Below, piece by piece: positions 7,048 to 14,799 of a DNA stretch of 40,352 bases (positions are counted from its first letter, which is position 1; each line of letters opens with the position of its first letter). This DNA comes from Candidatus Desulfatifera sulfidica (GTDB taxonomy: Bacteria; Desulfobacterota; Desulfobulbia; Desulfobulbales; Desulfocapsaceae). Both the position numbers and the translations under genes were made by a program. The stretch covers positions 1-40,352 of the forward strand of contig JACNLK010000030.1 of assembly GCA_014381505.1 (NCBI GenBank). The letters run 5' to 3'. The notes under the pieces were generated by a model, which searched no databases, was not told where the DNA came from, and was given only the letters and a program-made list of their open reading frames with translations.

Positions 7048-8145
7048 TCAATTTGAATCTGAAAGTGAATAATTATAATAGGCCGAACAGGTTCCTTCGC
7101 TGGAGACCATGCAGGGCCCGATCGGGGTCGACGGCGTACATCGAGATCCAAACAACGGACATTCTGGTGGGCGGGCACGCCCCTGAAGGATGCGACCACA
7201 GAGACAACCCCGGACCTCGGTTGCCGACACGACCTCAACCCCCAGACATTCCTGGGCATCATAAGCACGATAAGGGGCGCGCAATTGAAGGCCACTTCCC
7301 GGAATAACACCCAGACCTCGCCACTCCATGTCCACCGGTTCAAAGACCTCGGCCACCAGGGACTGGGCCTGGAGATTTCCGGCCGGGCTGACCACACGGG
7401 TGTACGCGTTCTCAACCTCTGAGCGACCCTCCTCAAGCTGACGAACCAGCAGGAGCAGTGCCTGAAGGATATCCACCGGCTCAAACCCACCAACCACGCA
7501 GGGCAGATGATAACGCTCGGCCAGGGGCCCATACGCAGCGGCCCCGATAATGGCGCTCACATGGCCGGGACAGAGCAGGCCATCAATGGACTGGTCCGGG
7601 TCACCGAACAGGGCCATGAGCGGCGGCATCATGGTTTTTTGGGTGGTGAAGACGAAAAAATTAGACAGCCCCTCTTGCCGGGCCGCCCGGACGGTGGCCG
7701 CCACTCCCGGGGTTGTGGTCTCAAAGCCGACCCCGAGAAAGACCACTGTTTCATCGGGATGATTACGGGCCAGAGTCAGTCCATCCATGGGCGAATAAAC
7801 GACCTCAACCTGAGCACCCTGAGAACGGGCATGGGCCAAGGACGTACCATCACTGCCCGGGACACGGATCAGATCACCAAATGTGGCAACTCTGACTCCT
7901 GGACGGCCGGCAAGGGCGAGAAAGGCATCAACATGGGCGGCCGAGGTCACACAGACCGGACAACCAGGCCCGGAGACCAACTCCAACCCCTCGGGCAGGA
8001 GCGAGCGCAAGCCACTGCGAAAGACAGCCATGGTGTGGGTGCCGCAGACCTCCATGATCCGGCGGGGCCTGGTCAGAGTCCGGTCGAGGGCTGCGGCCAG
8101 ATCCCGGGCCAGACCCTGATCACGGAACTCGTCGACATACTTCAT
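7048..8145 (-). CDS. hypD: Hydrogenase formation protein HypD (Fe(CN)2CO assembly scaffold)
   Basis: 365 residues. HypD is the [4Fe-4S] scaffold that, with HypC, carries the Fe to which CN and CO ligands are attached. Visible motifs are CGTHT (34-38), GPGCPVC (59-65) with the thiol-redox pair C62/C65, GFETTTPG, and the C-terminal cysteine set around RGCLCGRI, PPECPLFG, SRCTP and GPCMVSSEG that binds the Fe-S cluster. A short tail after the usual AYYxY end (SLSDSN) is unremarkable. The start overlaps hypC by 4 bases. Confidence 0.97.
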   Translation of the reverse strand: MKYVDEFRDQGLARDLAAALDRTLTRPRRIMEVCGTHTMAVFRSGLRSLLPEGLELVSGPGCPVCVTSAAHVDAFLALAGRPGVRVATFGDLIRVPGSDGTSLAHARSQGAQVEVVYSPMDGLTLARNHPDETVVFLGVGFETTTPGVAATVRAARQEGLSNFFVFTTQKTMMPPLMALFGDPDQSIDGLLCPGHVSAIIGAAAYGPLAERYHLPCVVGGFEPVDILQALLLLVRQLEEGRSEVENAYTRVVSPAGNLQAQSLVAEVFEPVDMEWRGLGVIPGSGLQLRAPYRAYDAQECLGVEVVSATEVRGCLCGRILQGRARPPECPLFGSRCTPSTPIGPCMVSSEGTCSAYYNYSLSDSN

Positions 8146-8408
8146 TGGAGAGAATCCTGATCTTGCCGATCCAGGCCATCCAAAACGTCCAAACCATCGG
8201 CCATCTCCTGCATCAGACGGAGATTGGTTTTGGCCTCTTCCGCATCCAGAGTATGAATGGCAAATCCCGCATGGACAATCACATAATCGCCCACCACAGG
8301 CCTCCGGTCGACAATGTCCAGGCGCACTTCCCGCTGGATACCCTCAAGCTCAACGACTGCGGACCAATCATTTATTTCACGAACCTGCATGGGTACGGCC
8401 AGACACAT
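8142..8408 (-). CDS. hypC: Hydrogenase assembly chaperone HypC/HupF
   Basis: 88 residues. This chaperone shuttles the Fe(CN)2CO group from HypD to the large-subunit precursor. It begins MCLAVP, with the essential Cys2 exposed after Met removal, and has the family motif VGDYVIVHAGFAI. The acidic, Gln/Asp-rich C-terminus is typical. Its start lies inside the end of hypF (32-base overlap) and its stop overlaps the hypD start by 4 bases, so hypF-hypC-hypD are tightly coupled. Confidence 0.97.
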   Translation of the reverse strand: MCLAVPMQVREINDWSAVVELEGIQREVRLDIVDRRPVVGDYVIVHAGFAIHTLDAEEAKTNLRLMQEMADGLDVLDGLDRQDQDSLQ

Positions 8409-10704
8409 GGCGTAATCCTCCTATCACAGCTTGACCAAGCGAAATGCCGCCATCGTTCACGGGAATCCGCTGGCCGGTATAGACCTGAAAATTTTCTTGC
8501 TCCAGGGCTGTTGTCAGCCCCTCCAAAAGGAATCGATTCTGCAGACAACCTCCCGCCAAAACCACAATCCGCGTCTGCGCCCTGGATGCCACTTCGATCA
8601 CTGCGCGGGCCACACTGGCAATCAGCCACTGGTGAAAGGCCAGGGAGAGGAGCTCCGGGCTGGTCCCGCCTTTAATCTGTTCACTCAACATTTGAATCAT
8701 CCCGGCATGAGCGATGCGAAGACAATCAGAATCCTGGCGCAGGACTACAGGTAGCCCAAGCTGACCATTAAGTTGATCTTCAGGACGGGCCCGTTGCGCC
8801 AGGGCTTCCAGTTCCATGGCCGCCTGACCTTCGTAGTCTGCAGTCAAACAAAGACCCAACAGAGCTGCTACCGCATCAAAGAGACGGCCACAGCTTGAGG
8901 TTTTGGGCGCATTAAGGCCCTGCATGATCATGGCCTCCACCACTTGCCGCTGCACAACATCAATTCGCTGCAAAGCCGGGACTAAGGCCGCATCCAATTG
9001 ACCGGCGCCAAAGGTATGAATCAAGGCAGACAGCCCCATGCGCCAGGGTGCAGTTACGGCCGCATCACCGCCAGGCAGAGAGAGCAGATCAAAACTGGCC
9101 AGACGCTGATAATCGGCTGGTTCCGCCAAGAGGATTTCCCCCCCCCAGATCGTTCCGTCCGGTCCATACCCTGTCCCGTCGAGAGCCACACCCACAACCT
9201 GGGTGTCCAATCCGTGTTCGGCCATTACCGCAACCACGTGGGCGTGATGGTGCTGCACCTGAACCAGCGGCAGACCTGACTCCTGCGCAATCCGGGTGCT
9301 CAGATAATCTGGATGTAAATCGCAGATGGCAAGCTCCGGTTCGATACGCAAGAGGCGCTGCTGATGAGCCATGGACTCCTGATAGAACTCCATGACTTCA
9401 AGACTGCTCATATCACCAATGTGCTGACTGACCTGTGCAGTCTGGCCAGTCGCCAGACAAAAAGTGGACTTGAGCCCTCCACCACAGGCCAAAAGCGGCG
9501 GTAGATCCCAGGGCAGGGTCACCGGCTCCGGGACATACCCTCGGGCTCGGCGAATGAGATGCGGCCGACCTGCCATGACCCGGACCACTGAATCATCAAT
9601 GCGGTTCACAATCTCCCGGTTGTGGAAGAGAAAGGCATCTGCGATTCCATGCAGCTGTTCCCGGGCCTCATCATTAGAGGTACAGATCGGTTCACCACTT
9701 CGATTTCCGCTGGTCATGACCAGAATTTTTGGACAACCAGGTGTCCTGAAGAGCAGTTCGTGGAGCGGGGTATAGGGCAGCATCACCCCCAATTCATCAA
9801 TACCCGGAGCAAGGCCGGCGGCTAACATGCGTCCCGATTTACGGAGAGAAAGGACTATGGGACGCTGCGGCCCAAGAAGCAATGCTTCACTCATCGAATC
9901 CAGCTCACAGACCGCGCGCAAACGATCAAGATCAACTGCCATAACAGCCAGGGGTTTGCTGGGCCGCTTCTTTCGTCTGCGCAAGCGGGCCACTGCCTCT
10001 TCACTGCCAGCATCAACCACCAGATGAAAACCACCCAGGCCACGCAAGGCCACAATCCACCCTGCTGCCAACGCAGCCGCCGCAGTCGCCAGGACACCTG
10101 AAGTCACCGCCAGAGAACCTGAAAAATCATACCAGGACAAAGAAGGGCCACAGGCCGGACAGGCATTGGGCTGAGCATGAAAACGACGATCAAATGGATC
10201 ATCATACTCGGCGTGGCAGTCATTGCAGAGAGGGAAGGACCTCATGGACGTGCCGGGTCTATCGTAGGGAATAGTCTCGACGATGGAGAAACGGGGTCCG
10301 CAATTAGTGCAGTTGATAAAAGGATAGCCGTAACGACGATCAGCCGGATCAAACAGTTCGCGGCTGCAATCCGGACACAGGGCCGCATCGGGCGGAATCA
10401 GGGCCTGAGTAGAGCCCGCCTCTGTACTGATCAAAATAGAAAAATCGTGCCGCCCCTGACTCACGAGCAAGGGGGTCTCCTGCAGAGAAACAATACGGGA
10501 CAGGGGAGGGGCCTCTCTCGTCAGTGCCGAGACAAAGGCTTCGAGGCGCTCTTGAGGAGCTTCGGCCTGGATCAGAACCCCCTCCCCTGTATTACTGATT
10601 GTTCCAAAGATACCCAAGCGCCGGGCCAGTCGATAAACAAAGGGCCGAAAACCCACGCCCTGGACCGTGCCCTGGACCGTAATAGCCAAACCCTCTGTCT
10701 GCAT
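8377..10704 (-). CDS. hypF: Carbamoyltransferase HypF
   Basis: 775 residues. HypF uses carbamoyl phosphate and ATP to carbamoylate HypE. Domains in order: acylphosphatase (about 5-90, VQGTVQGVGFRPFVYR), two zinc-finger-like segments (CPDC with CTNC, then CNDC with CPAC), a YrdC-like domain (ALRGLGGFHL, KRPSKPLAVM) and a Kae1-like domain (ACGGGLKSTFCLATG, QHHHAHV, GGCLQNRFLLEGL). The frame opens at TTG 10737; ATG 10704 (MQTEGLAITVQG) was preferred because it places the acylphosphatase motif at the normal distance. No strong Shine-Dalgarno was seen at either. The 3' end overlaps hypC by 32 bases. It lies about 100 bases downstream of the cytochrome b gene. Confidence 0.96.
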   Translation of the reverse strand: MQTEGLAITVQGTVQGVGFRPFVYRLARRLGIFGTISNTGEGVLIQAEAPQERLEAFVSALTREAPPLSRIVSLQETPLLVSQGRHDFSILISTEAGSTQALIPPDAALCPDCSRELFDPADRRYGYPFINCTNCGPRFSIVETIPYDRPGTSMRSFPLCNDCHAEYDDPFDRRFHAQPNACPACGPSLSWYDFSGSLAVTSGVLATAAAALAAGWIVALRGLGGFHLVVDAGSEEAVARLRRRKKRPSKPLAVMAVDLDRLRAVCELDSMSEALLLGPQRPIVLSLRKSGRMLAAGLAPGIDELGVMLPYTPLHELLFRTPGCPKILVMTSGNRSGEPICTSNDEAREQLHGIADAFLFHNREIVNRIDDSVVRVMAGRPHLIRRARGYVPEPVTLPWDLPPLLACGGGLKSTFCLATGQTAQVSQHIGDMSSLEVMEFYQESMAHQQRLLRIEPELAICDLHPDYLSTRIAQESGLPLVQVQHHHAHVVAVMAEHGLDTQVVGVALDGTGYGPDGTIWGGEILLAEPADYQRLASFDLLSLPGGDAAVTAPWRMGLSALIHTFGAGQLDAALVPALQRIDVVQRQVVEAMIMQGLNAPKTSSCGRLFDAVAALLGLCLTADYEGQAAMELEALAQRARPEDQLNGQLGLPVVLRQDSDCLRIAHAGMIQMLSEQIKGGTSPELLSLAFHQWLIASVARAVIEVASRAQTRIVVLAGGCLQNRFLLEGLTTALEQENFQVYTGQRIPVNDGGISLGQAVIGGLRHVSGRTHAGS

Positions 10705-10804
10705 CAAGGTATCTTGAAAAATTGTCTTTTCATCCAAACTCTGCGTTGTGTTTAAAATTTCAACATGCTGCGAGACAGCGGATCAGAATTATTACAACGC
10801 CATT

Positions 10805-11449
10805 TCAATTCTCGTTTTCCTTAAACTTACGACCACTGAAGATTGATGAGATCAAACCCTCCGGGGCCTTTATCTCATTCCAGATGACCAGATAGACATG
10901 GATCAAAGCAAAAAACAAAAAATACCACATCAGAATATGATGCACAAAACGACCCTGCTGTTGACTGCTGAAAATCGCCCCCCCCAGACCCTGCCAGAAT
11001 GAACTTTCGGGATACAAAAGAAAAAAACCACTGATCAGCTGGAACACGGCCACCAGCATGGTCAGGAGATAACTCATCCCAGCCAGGACATTATGGCCCA
11101 TGCGCTCTTCTTTGGTCGGGCTGAGATAGAGATAATAGAGGGCAGTTGAAAACAGATTACGGAGATTGCGTCCCGTCACCGGTAACAAATCCCCTAATTT
11201 CTCAAAACGATTACCGAACAAAAATAGATAAATCCTGATCAGCAGTGCACCAGTAAACAAATAACCAGCGGCAAAATGCACATTACGCATGGCCAGCACA
11301 GGCATGGACGCCACACCCTCAAGCGTTGTGCCAGTCCACGGGGCGTTGACATACCAGCCGGTAATGGCCAAGGCAGTGATCGAGACGACCAGGGCCCAAT
11401 GATAAACCCGGAGCAGCCAACTCCAGACACGAACAGTCTCATAACTCAT
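10805..11449 (-). CDS. cybH: [NiFe] hydrogenase b-type cytochrome subunit
   Basis: 214 residues, HyaC/HydC family. This membrane subunit takes electrons from the small subunit's Fe-S chain and reduces the quinone pool. About four hydrophobic helices are visible (near 16-33, 55-78, 120-146 and 169-190). Candidate heme b ligands are His17 (RVYHWAL), His58 (RNVHFAAGY), His170/171 (FVHHILMW) and His184 (ALIHVYLV). The start is well defined by AGGAGG five bases upstream of the ATG. Its place directly after the large subunit, and before the hyp genes, marks the enzyme as a membrane-bound respiratory uptake hydrogenase rather than a soluble periplasmic one. Confidence 0.95.
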   Translation of the reverse strand: MSYETVRVWSWLLRVYHWALVVSITALAITGWYVNAPWTGTTLEGVASMPVLAMRNVHFAAGYLFTGALLIRIYLFLFGNRFEKLGDLLPVTGRNLRNLFSTALYYLYLSPTKEERMGHNVLAGMSYLLTMLVAVFQLISGFFLLYPESSFWQGLGGAIFSSQQQGRFVHHILMWYFLFFALIHVYLVIWNEIKAPEGLISSIFSGRKFKENEN

Positions 11450-11491
11450 AACATCCTCCTTGGCCGGGTTACGGCCCTTTCAGGAGCACGC

Positions 11492-11526
11492 AGGGTATCC
11501 GGAGACAGACTGTTCTCGGATACCCT
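11492..11526 (-). other. Strong hairpin in the large subunit-cytochrome b intergenic space
   Basis: AGGGTATCCG at 11492-11501 is perfectly complementary to CGGATACCCT at 11517-11526, and the 15-base interior extends the stem further (GAGA/TCTC and CAG/CTG). No T-tract follows on the minus strand, so it is not an intrinsic terminator. A second small stem, GGCCG/CGGCC, sits just before the Shine-Dalgarno of the cytochrome gene. The position in a 153-base gap inside the operon suggests an mRNA processing or stability element that sets hydrogenase:cytochrome stoichiometry. That role is inference. Confidence 0.6.
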
Positions 11527-11602
11527 CCTTCTAACACCCCACAGGGGGGTATAAGTGCCTCATGGATTCTTTTCACAAAACAAGAAAACAATCTGTGAGG
11601 CA

Positions 11603-13303
11603 TTAAACCGCCTTGACCCTGATGGTCTCCCGTCCTTCAGGGTCAAGCAGATGCACCGCACAGGCAATACAGGGGTCAAAGGAGTGAATGGTGCGCAGAA
11701 CCTCCAGGGGCTGCTCCGCATCGGCAATGGGATTTCCCACCAGCGAGGCTTCATACGGTCCGGGCTGGTCTTTCTCGTCACGGGGACCAGCATTCCAGGT
11801 TGAAGGAACCACGCATTGATAGTTCTTGATCTTGCCGTCCTGAATGACAATCCAATGGGACAACGCCCCACGCGGAGCCTCATGGATACCGAAACCGCGC
11901 TGTTCACCCTGAGGAAAGACCGGCTCCTCAAAGATTTCCAGATCACCGCGACCGATATTGTCCACAAGCAGATCCCAGTGTTTCAACGTCAGATCAGCCA
12001 GCATCGAGGCCCGCACCGCTCGAGCCACATGACGGCCAAGAGTGGAATGGAGCACCTCTGGACCAAGGGTGACCCCGGCCACAGAACCCACCAAGCCCAG
12101 GGCCTGATCCACGTTTTTGACAATCTCGCTATGGCCCTGAGCATACCCCACCATGAGCTGGGCCAAGGGCCCAACCTGCATGGGACGGCCGTTAAAGCGC
12201 GGGGCCTTCATCCAAGTATACTTGCCATCTGCGTCAAACTCGCTGTAATCGGGAACCGTATCTTCTTCATAGGGATGACGGGTCCAGTCGCCCTTATACC
12301 AGGCACGGCTGATATTCTCGGCCACACCGTCACGGAAGGCGGTATCGTTGAAACTGTCAATGGATGTGACCGTACTCAGATCGCCATCAACAATGGTACC
12401 ACCAGGCAAGTCAAACTTGGTGGACTTGGTGTCAAGGACCATATCAGGCACGGCCAGGTAATTAGTCACCCCGGCACCATAGGGCAGCCAGTCAGCATAC
12501 AAGGCACCCACCGCAGCCACATCAGGTAGATAGACCTGCTGGATGAACCCTCTGACCTCTTCGGTCAGCTGTTTGATCCAGTAGAGACGTTCCATGTTCA
12601 ACGCCGTGGAACTATCTGGGTTCAGTGCGGTGGTCACTCCACCCACAACCACATTCTGGATATGCGGGTTTTTACCAGAGATAATAGCTAAAGCCTGGGA
12701 AGCCTTGCGCTGATAATCCAGGGCCTCAAGATAATGAGCCACGGCCATCAGATTCGCCTCGGGCGGCAACTTCATGGCTGGATGTCCCCAATAACCACTG
12801 GCAAAGGGACCAAGCTGACCGCTGTCGACAATCCCCTTCACCTGCTCTTGGACCGCTTTGAAGCGTTTAGCACTGTTGTTGGGCCACTCGGACAGACTCG
12901 CTGCCAGGGCAGCCGTCTTGGCCGGATCAGCCTGCAGGGCCGAAACCACATCCACCCAATCAAGGGCAGACAAGACATAAAAATGGACGATATGATCCTG
13001 CAGGGCATGCAAAGACATGACAATATTGCGCAGGTACTGGGCATTCATGGGAATCTCAAGCCCAAGTGCGTTTTCCACGCAACGTACCGAGGCCAGGGCG
13101 TGAACTGTGGTGCAGACCCCGCAGATCCGCTGGGTAAAAGCCCAGGCGTCTCGCGGGTCGCGGCCCTGGAGGATCACCTCAATACCTCGCCACATCTGAC
13201 CCGAGGACCAGGCCTTAGTCACCTGGCCCTGGTCGACCTCAACATCGATCCGCAGATGACCTTCAATCCGGGTAATGGGATCTATGGTGATTCGTTGTGC
13301 CAT
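11603..13303 (-). CDS. hyaB: [NiFe] hydrogenase large subunit, group 1
   Basis: 566 residues. This subunit holds the Ni-Fe(CN)2CO active site. N-terminal motif L1 is RICGVCTTVHA (Cys61, Cys64) and C-terminal motif L2 is FDPCIACAVH (Cys545, Cys548, His551). The 15 residues after His551 (LLDPEGRETIRVKAV) are the extension removed by the endopeptidase encoded at 5501-6010. ITRIEGH near the N-terminus is the family's conserved proton-channel/Mg region. It has no signal peptide and is expected to be exported as a complex with the Tat-bearing small subunit. Its ATG lies 3 bases beyond the small-subunit stop. Group 1 (membrane-bound H2 uptake) follows from L1/L2 and the neighbours. Confidence 0.97.
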   Translation of the reverse strand: MAQRITIDPITRIEGHLRIDVEVDQGQVTKAWSSGQMWRGIEVILQGRDPRDAWAFTQRICGVCTTVHALASVRCVENALGLEIPMNAQYLRNIVMSLHALQDHIVHFYVLSALDWVDVVSALQADPAKTAALAASLSEWPNNSAKRFKAVQEQVKGIVDSGQLGPFASGYWGHPAMKLPPEANLMAVAHYLEALDYQRKASQALAIISGKNPHIQNVVVGGVTTALNPDSSTALNMERLYWIKQLTEEVRGFIQQVYLPDVAAVGALYADWLPYGAGVTNYLAVPDMVLDTKSTKFDLPGGTIVDGDLSTVTSIDSFNDTAFRDGVAENISRAWYKGDWTRHPYEEDTVPDYSEFDADGKYTWMKAPRFNGRPMQVGPLAQLMVGYAQGHSEIVKNVDQALGLVGSVAGVTLGPEVLHSTLGRHVARAVRASMLADLTLKHWDLLVDNIGRGDLEIFEEPVFPQGEQRGFGIHEAPRGALSHWIVIQDGKIKNYQCVVPSTWNAGPRDEKDQPGPYEASLVGNPIADAEQPLEVLRTIHSFDPCIACAVHLLDPEGRETIRVKAV

Positions 13304-13306
13304 GCC

Positions 13307-14404
13307 TTACACCTCCTCCTCGGAATCGTTACCGGAACATTTACATTGAGCCATTCGCTTGACCGCCCCAACGGCCGCATGCAGACCCACAGCGGCTGCA
13401 GTCAGACCAAGGACTGTTTTACCGGCACCGTCCACATCAGAAACCAGGCCGCCGGGCAGCTTGACATCGGGCAAGCGCTCGTAAAAGGGAGTCATGGTGT
13501 CCCAGAACTCGGGTTCGGTACAACCAATACAACCATGACCAACGCTGACCGGCCAGACACCCACATCATTGAAACGAGCTGTGGGACAATTGGCAAAGGT
13601 ACCAGGCCCCTTGCAGCCGACCTTGTAAAGACAATAGCCATTCAAATGACCATGATCACCAAACTCCTCGGCAAAGCGGCCCTCATCAAAATGAGCCCTT
13701 CGCTCGCACTGATCATGATTGCGACGACCATAGGCAAAGAGCGGCCGACCAAGATTATCGGTGGGTGGTAAGCGTTTAAAGGTCAGGTAATGGAGGACAG
13801 TGCCCATAAAGGAGACCGGATTGGGTGGGCAACCGGGAATATTGATGACCGGAGTGCCTGAGACCAGGTCCCGGACGCCGACCGCGCCAGTTGGATTGGG
13901 CGCTGCGGCCTGGATTCCGCCAAACGAAGAGCAACTGCCTATGGCAATCACCGCTGCGGCCTTGGGCGCCACTTCGGCCAGGATATCCACGGCCGTTCGT
14001 CCGGCAATCTGGCAGTAAATGCCATTATCTTTGGTGGGAATGGCTCCCTCGACCACACACAGAAACTGGCCCGCATACTTTTCAAGGGTATCGTGGAGAC
14101 TCTTTTCGGCCTGATATCCAGACCCGGCCATGACCGTTTCGTGATAATCAAGGGAAATAATCTCTAAAATCAGACGACCAATATCTGGATGTGATGAGCG
14201 GAGAAGTGACTCAGTACAGCCGGTACACTCCTGAAAATGAAGCCAGATCACCGGTGGTCTCTGGGCCGAAGAGGCCGCCTCAACCATACGCGGGATCAAG
14301 GCATCGGAGACTCCCAACGCCGTTGCCACTGCGGTACAACCTTTGATGAAACCACGCCGATCCAGATTCAGATCCAGAATATTTCCCTTGTCACTGTCAG
14401 CCAT
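13307..14404 (-). CDS. hyaA: [NiFe] hydrogenase small subunit, Tat-exported
   Basis: 365 residues. It carries the three Fe-S clusters linking the active site to cytochrome b. A twin-arginine signal is clear: DRRGFIKG (15-22) followed by a hydrophobic Ala/Val-rich stretch. Proximal-cluster ligands begin ECTGCTES (C60, C63), with GSCSSFGG and PGCPPNP. The distal cluster uses His and Cys in the NGYCLYKVGCKGP region. The medial cluster is in GHGCIGCTEPEF. The C-terminus has a hydrophobic segment (TVLGLTAAAVGLHAAVGAV) that can anchor the subunit in the membrane. The frame opens at ATG 14476, but ATG 14404 has AGGGAGG at good spacing and gives a normal Tat leader. Glycine in ECTGC, and no extra Cys near the proximal or medial clusters, point to the standard oxygen-sensitive type. 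Confidence 0.96.
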   Translation of the reverse strand: MADSDKGNILDLNLDRRGFIKGCTAVATALGVSDALIPRMVEAASSAQRPPVIWLHFQECTGCTESLLRSSHPDIGRLILEIISLDYHETVMAGSGYQAEKSLHDTLEKYAGQFLCVVEGAIPTKDNGIYCQIAGRTAVDILAEVAPKAAAVIAIGSCSSFGGIQAAAPNPTGAVGVRDLVSGTPVINIPGCPPNPVSFMGTVLHYLTFKRLPPTDNLGRPLFAYGRRNHDQCERRAHFDEGRFAEEFGDHGHLNGYCLYKVGCKGPGTFANCPTARFNDVGVWPVSVGHGCIGCTEPEFWDTMTPFYERLPDVKLPGGLVSDVDGAGKTVLGLTAAAVGLHAAVGAVKRMAQCKCSGNDSEEEV

Positions 14405-14595
14405 TACAACCTCCCTGGTGAAACACTCTTCACCGTAAGCATCAGAGAACACGGAGGTGACAGCTACCAGCCCCATGTCCAGCCAGGTTTAGCAACAGAA
14501 TTCAAAAAAAAGGCCCTTCGATCAGCTCAATTCAACAGAGCACGAACAAAAAGACCCGCTGAGTTTTCCAGAAAAACAGAAAATCTCTTATTTCA

Positions 14596-14625
14596 ATCTT
14601 ATGCTCGTAACAAGTTTTTTGTCAA
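14596..14625 (-). promoter_or_regulatory. Candidate sigma-70-type promoter of the hydrogenase operon
   Basis: On the minus strand TTGACA (complement of 14620-14625) is followed after 18 bases by TAAGAT (complement of 14596-14601). The -35 is a perfect consensus and the -10 matches four of six. It is oriented toward the small subunit about 185 bases downstream. No sigma-54 type GG-N10-GC element was recognised nearby. Confidence 0.5.
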
Positions 14626-14713
14626 AATAAAATTGACGGAGAAATCGAAAGATGGAGAAGAGGAGGGAGAGAGTAAACAGAAAAAACGTTTTAAATGCGG
14701 TAAATTAAATCAA

Positions 14714-14728
14714 GAACAACGGTTGTTC
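14714..14728. promoter_or_regulatory. Odd palindrome GAACAAC-G-GTTGTTC, possible operator
   Basis: A perfect 7-1-7 inverted repeat, GAACAAC then G then GTTGTTC, lies about 90 bases upstream of the candidate -35 of the hydrogenase operon. The symmetry and position fit an activator site bound by a dimer. I do not recognise the motif as belonging to a known regulator, and a chance palindrome in A/T-rich DNA is possible. Confidence 0.3.
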
Positions 14729-14799
14729 AAAACACAGAAAAAAGCGAAACAATTTAGAAAAAATTCAAAGAAAAATCACAACATATCACTTGAAATCGG

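Larger units (their letters stand above)
14405..14799. other. 395-base intergenic region upstream of the hydrogenase operon
   Basis: The region is strikingly A-rich on the plus strand and unlike its GC-rich neighbours. An open plus-strand frame across it encodes mostly Lys/Arg/Gln at its end, has no Shine-Dalgarno and is antisense to the small subunit at its start, so it was rejected. It holds a candidate hydrogenase promoter (14596-14625) and an upstream palindrome (14714-14728), with a long leader of about 185 bases before the small-subunit start. No clear intrinsic terminator for the pcnB-like gene, which reads into this region, was found. Confidence 0.6.

Noticed and set aside
7039-7051. 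TTG at 7051 as the hypE start
   Set aside because: No ribosome site precedes it and the ATG four codons later gives the normal HypE N-terminus.
12734-13771. A 345-codon plus-strand open frame opposite the hydrogenase subunits
   Set aside because: Its product is a low-complexity shadow of the large and small subunit genes, which have intact catalytic motifs on the other strand.
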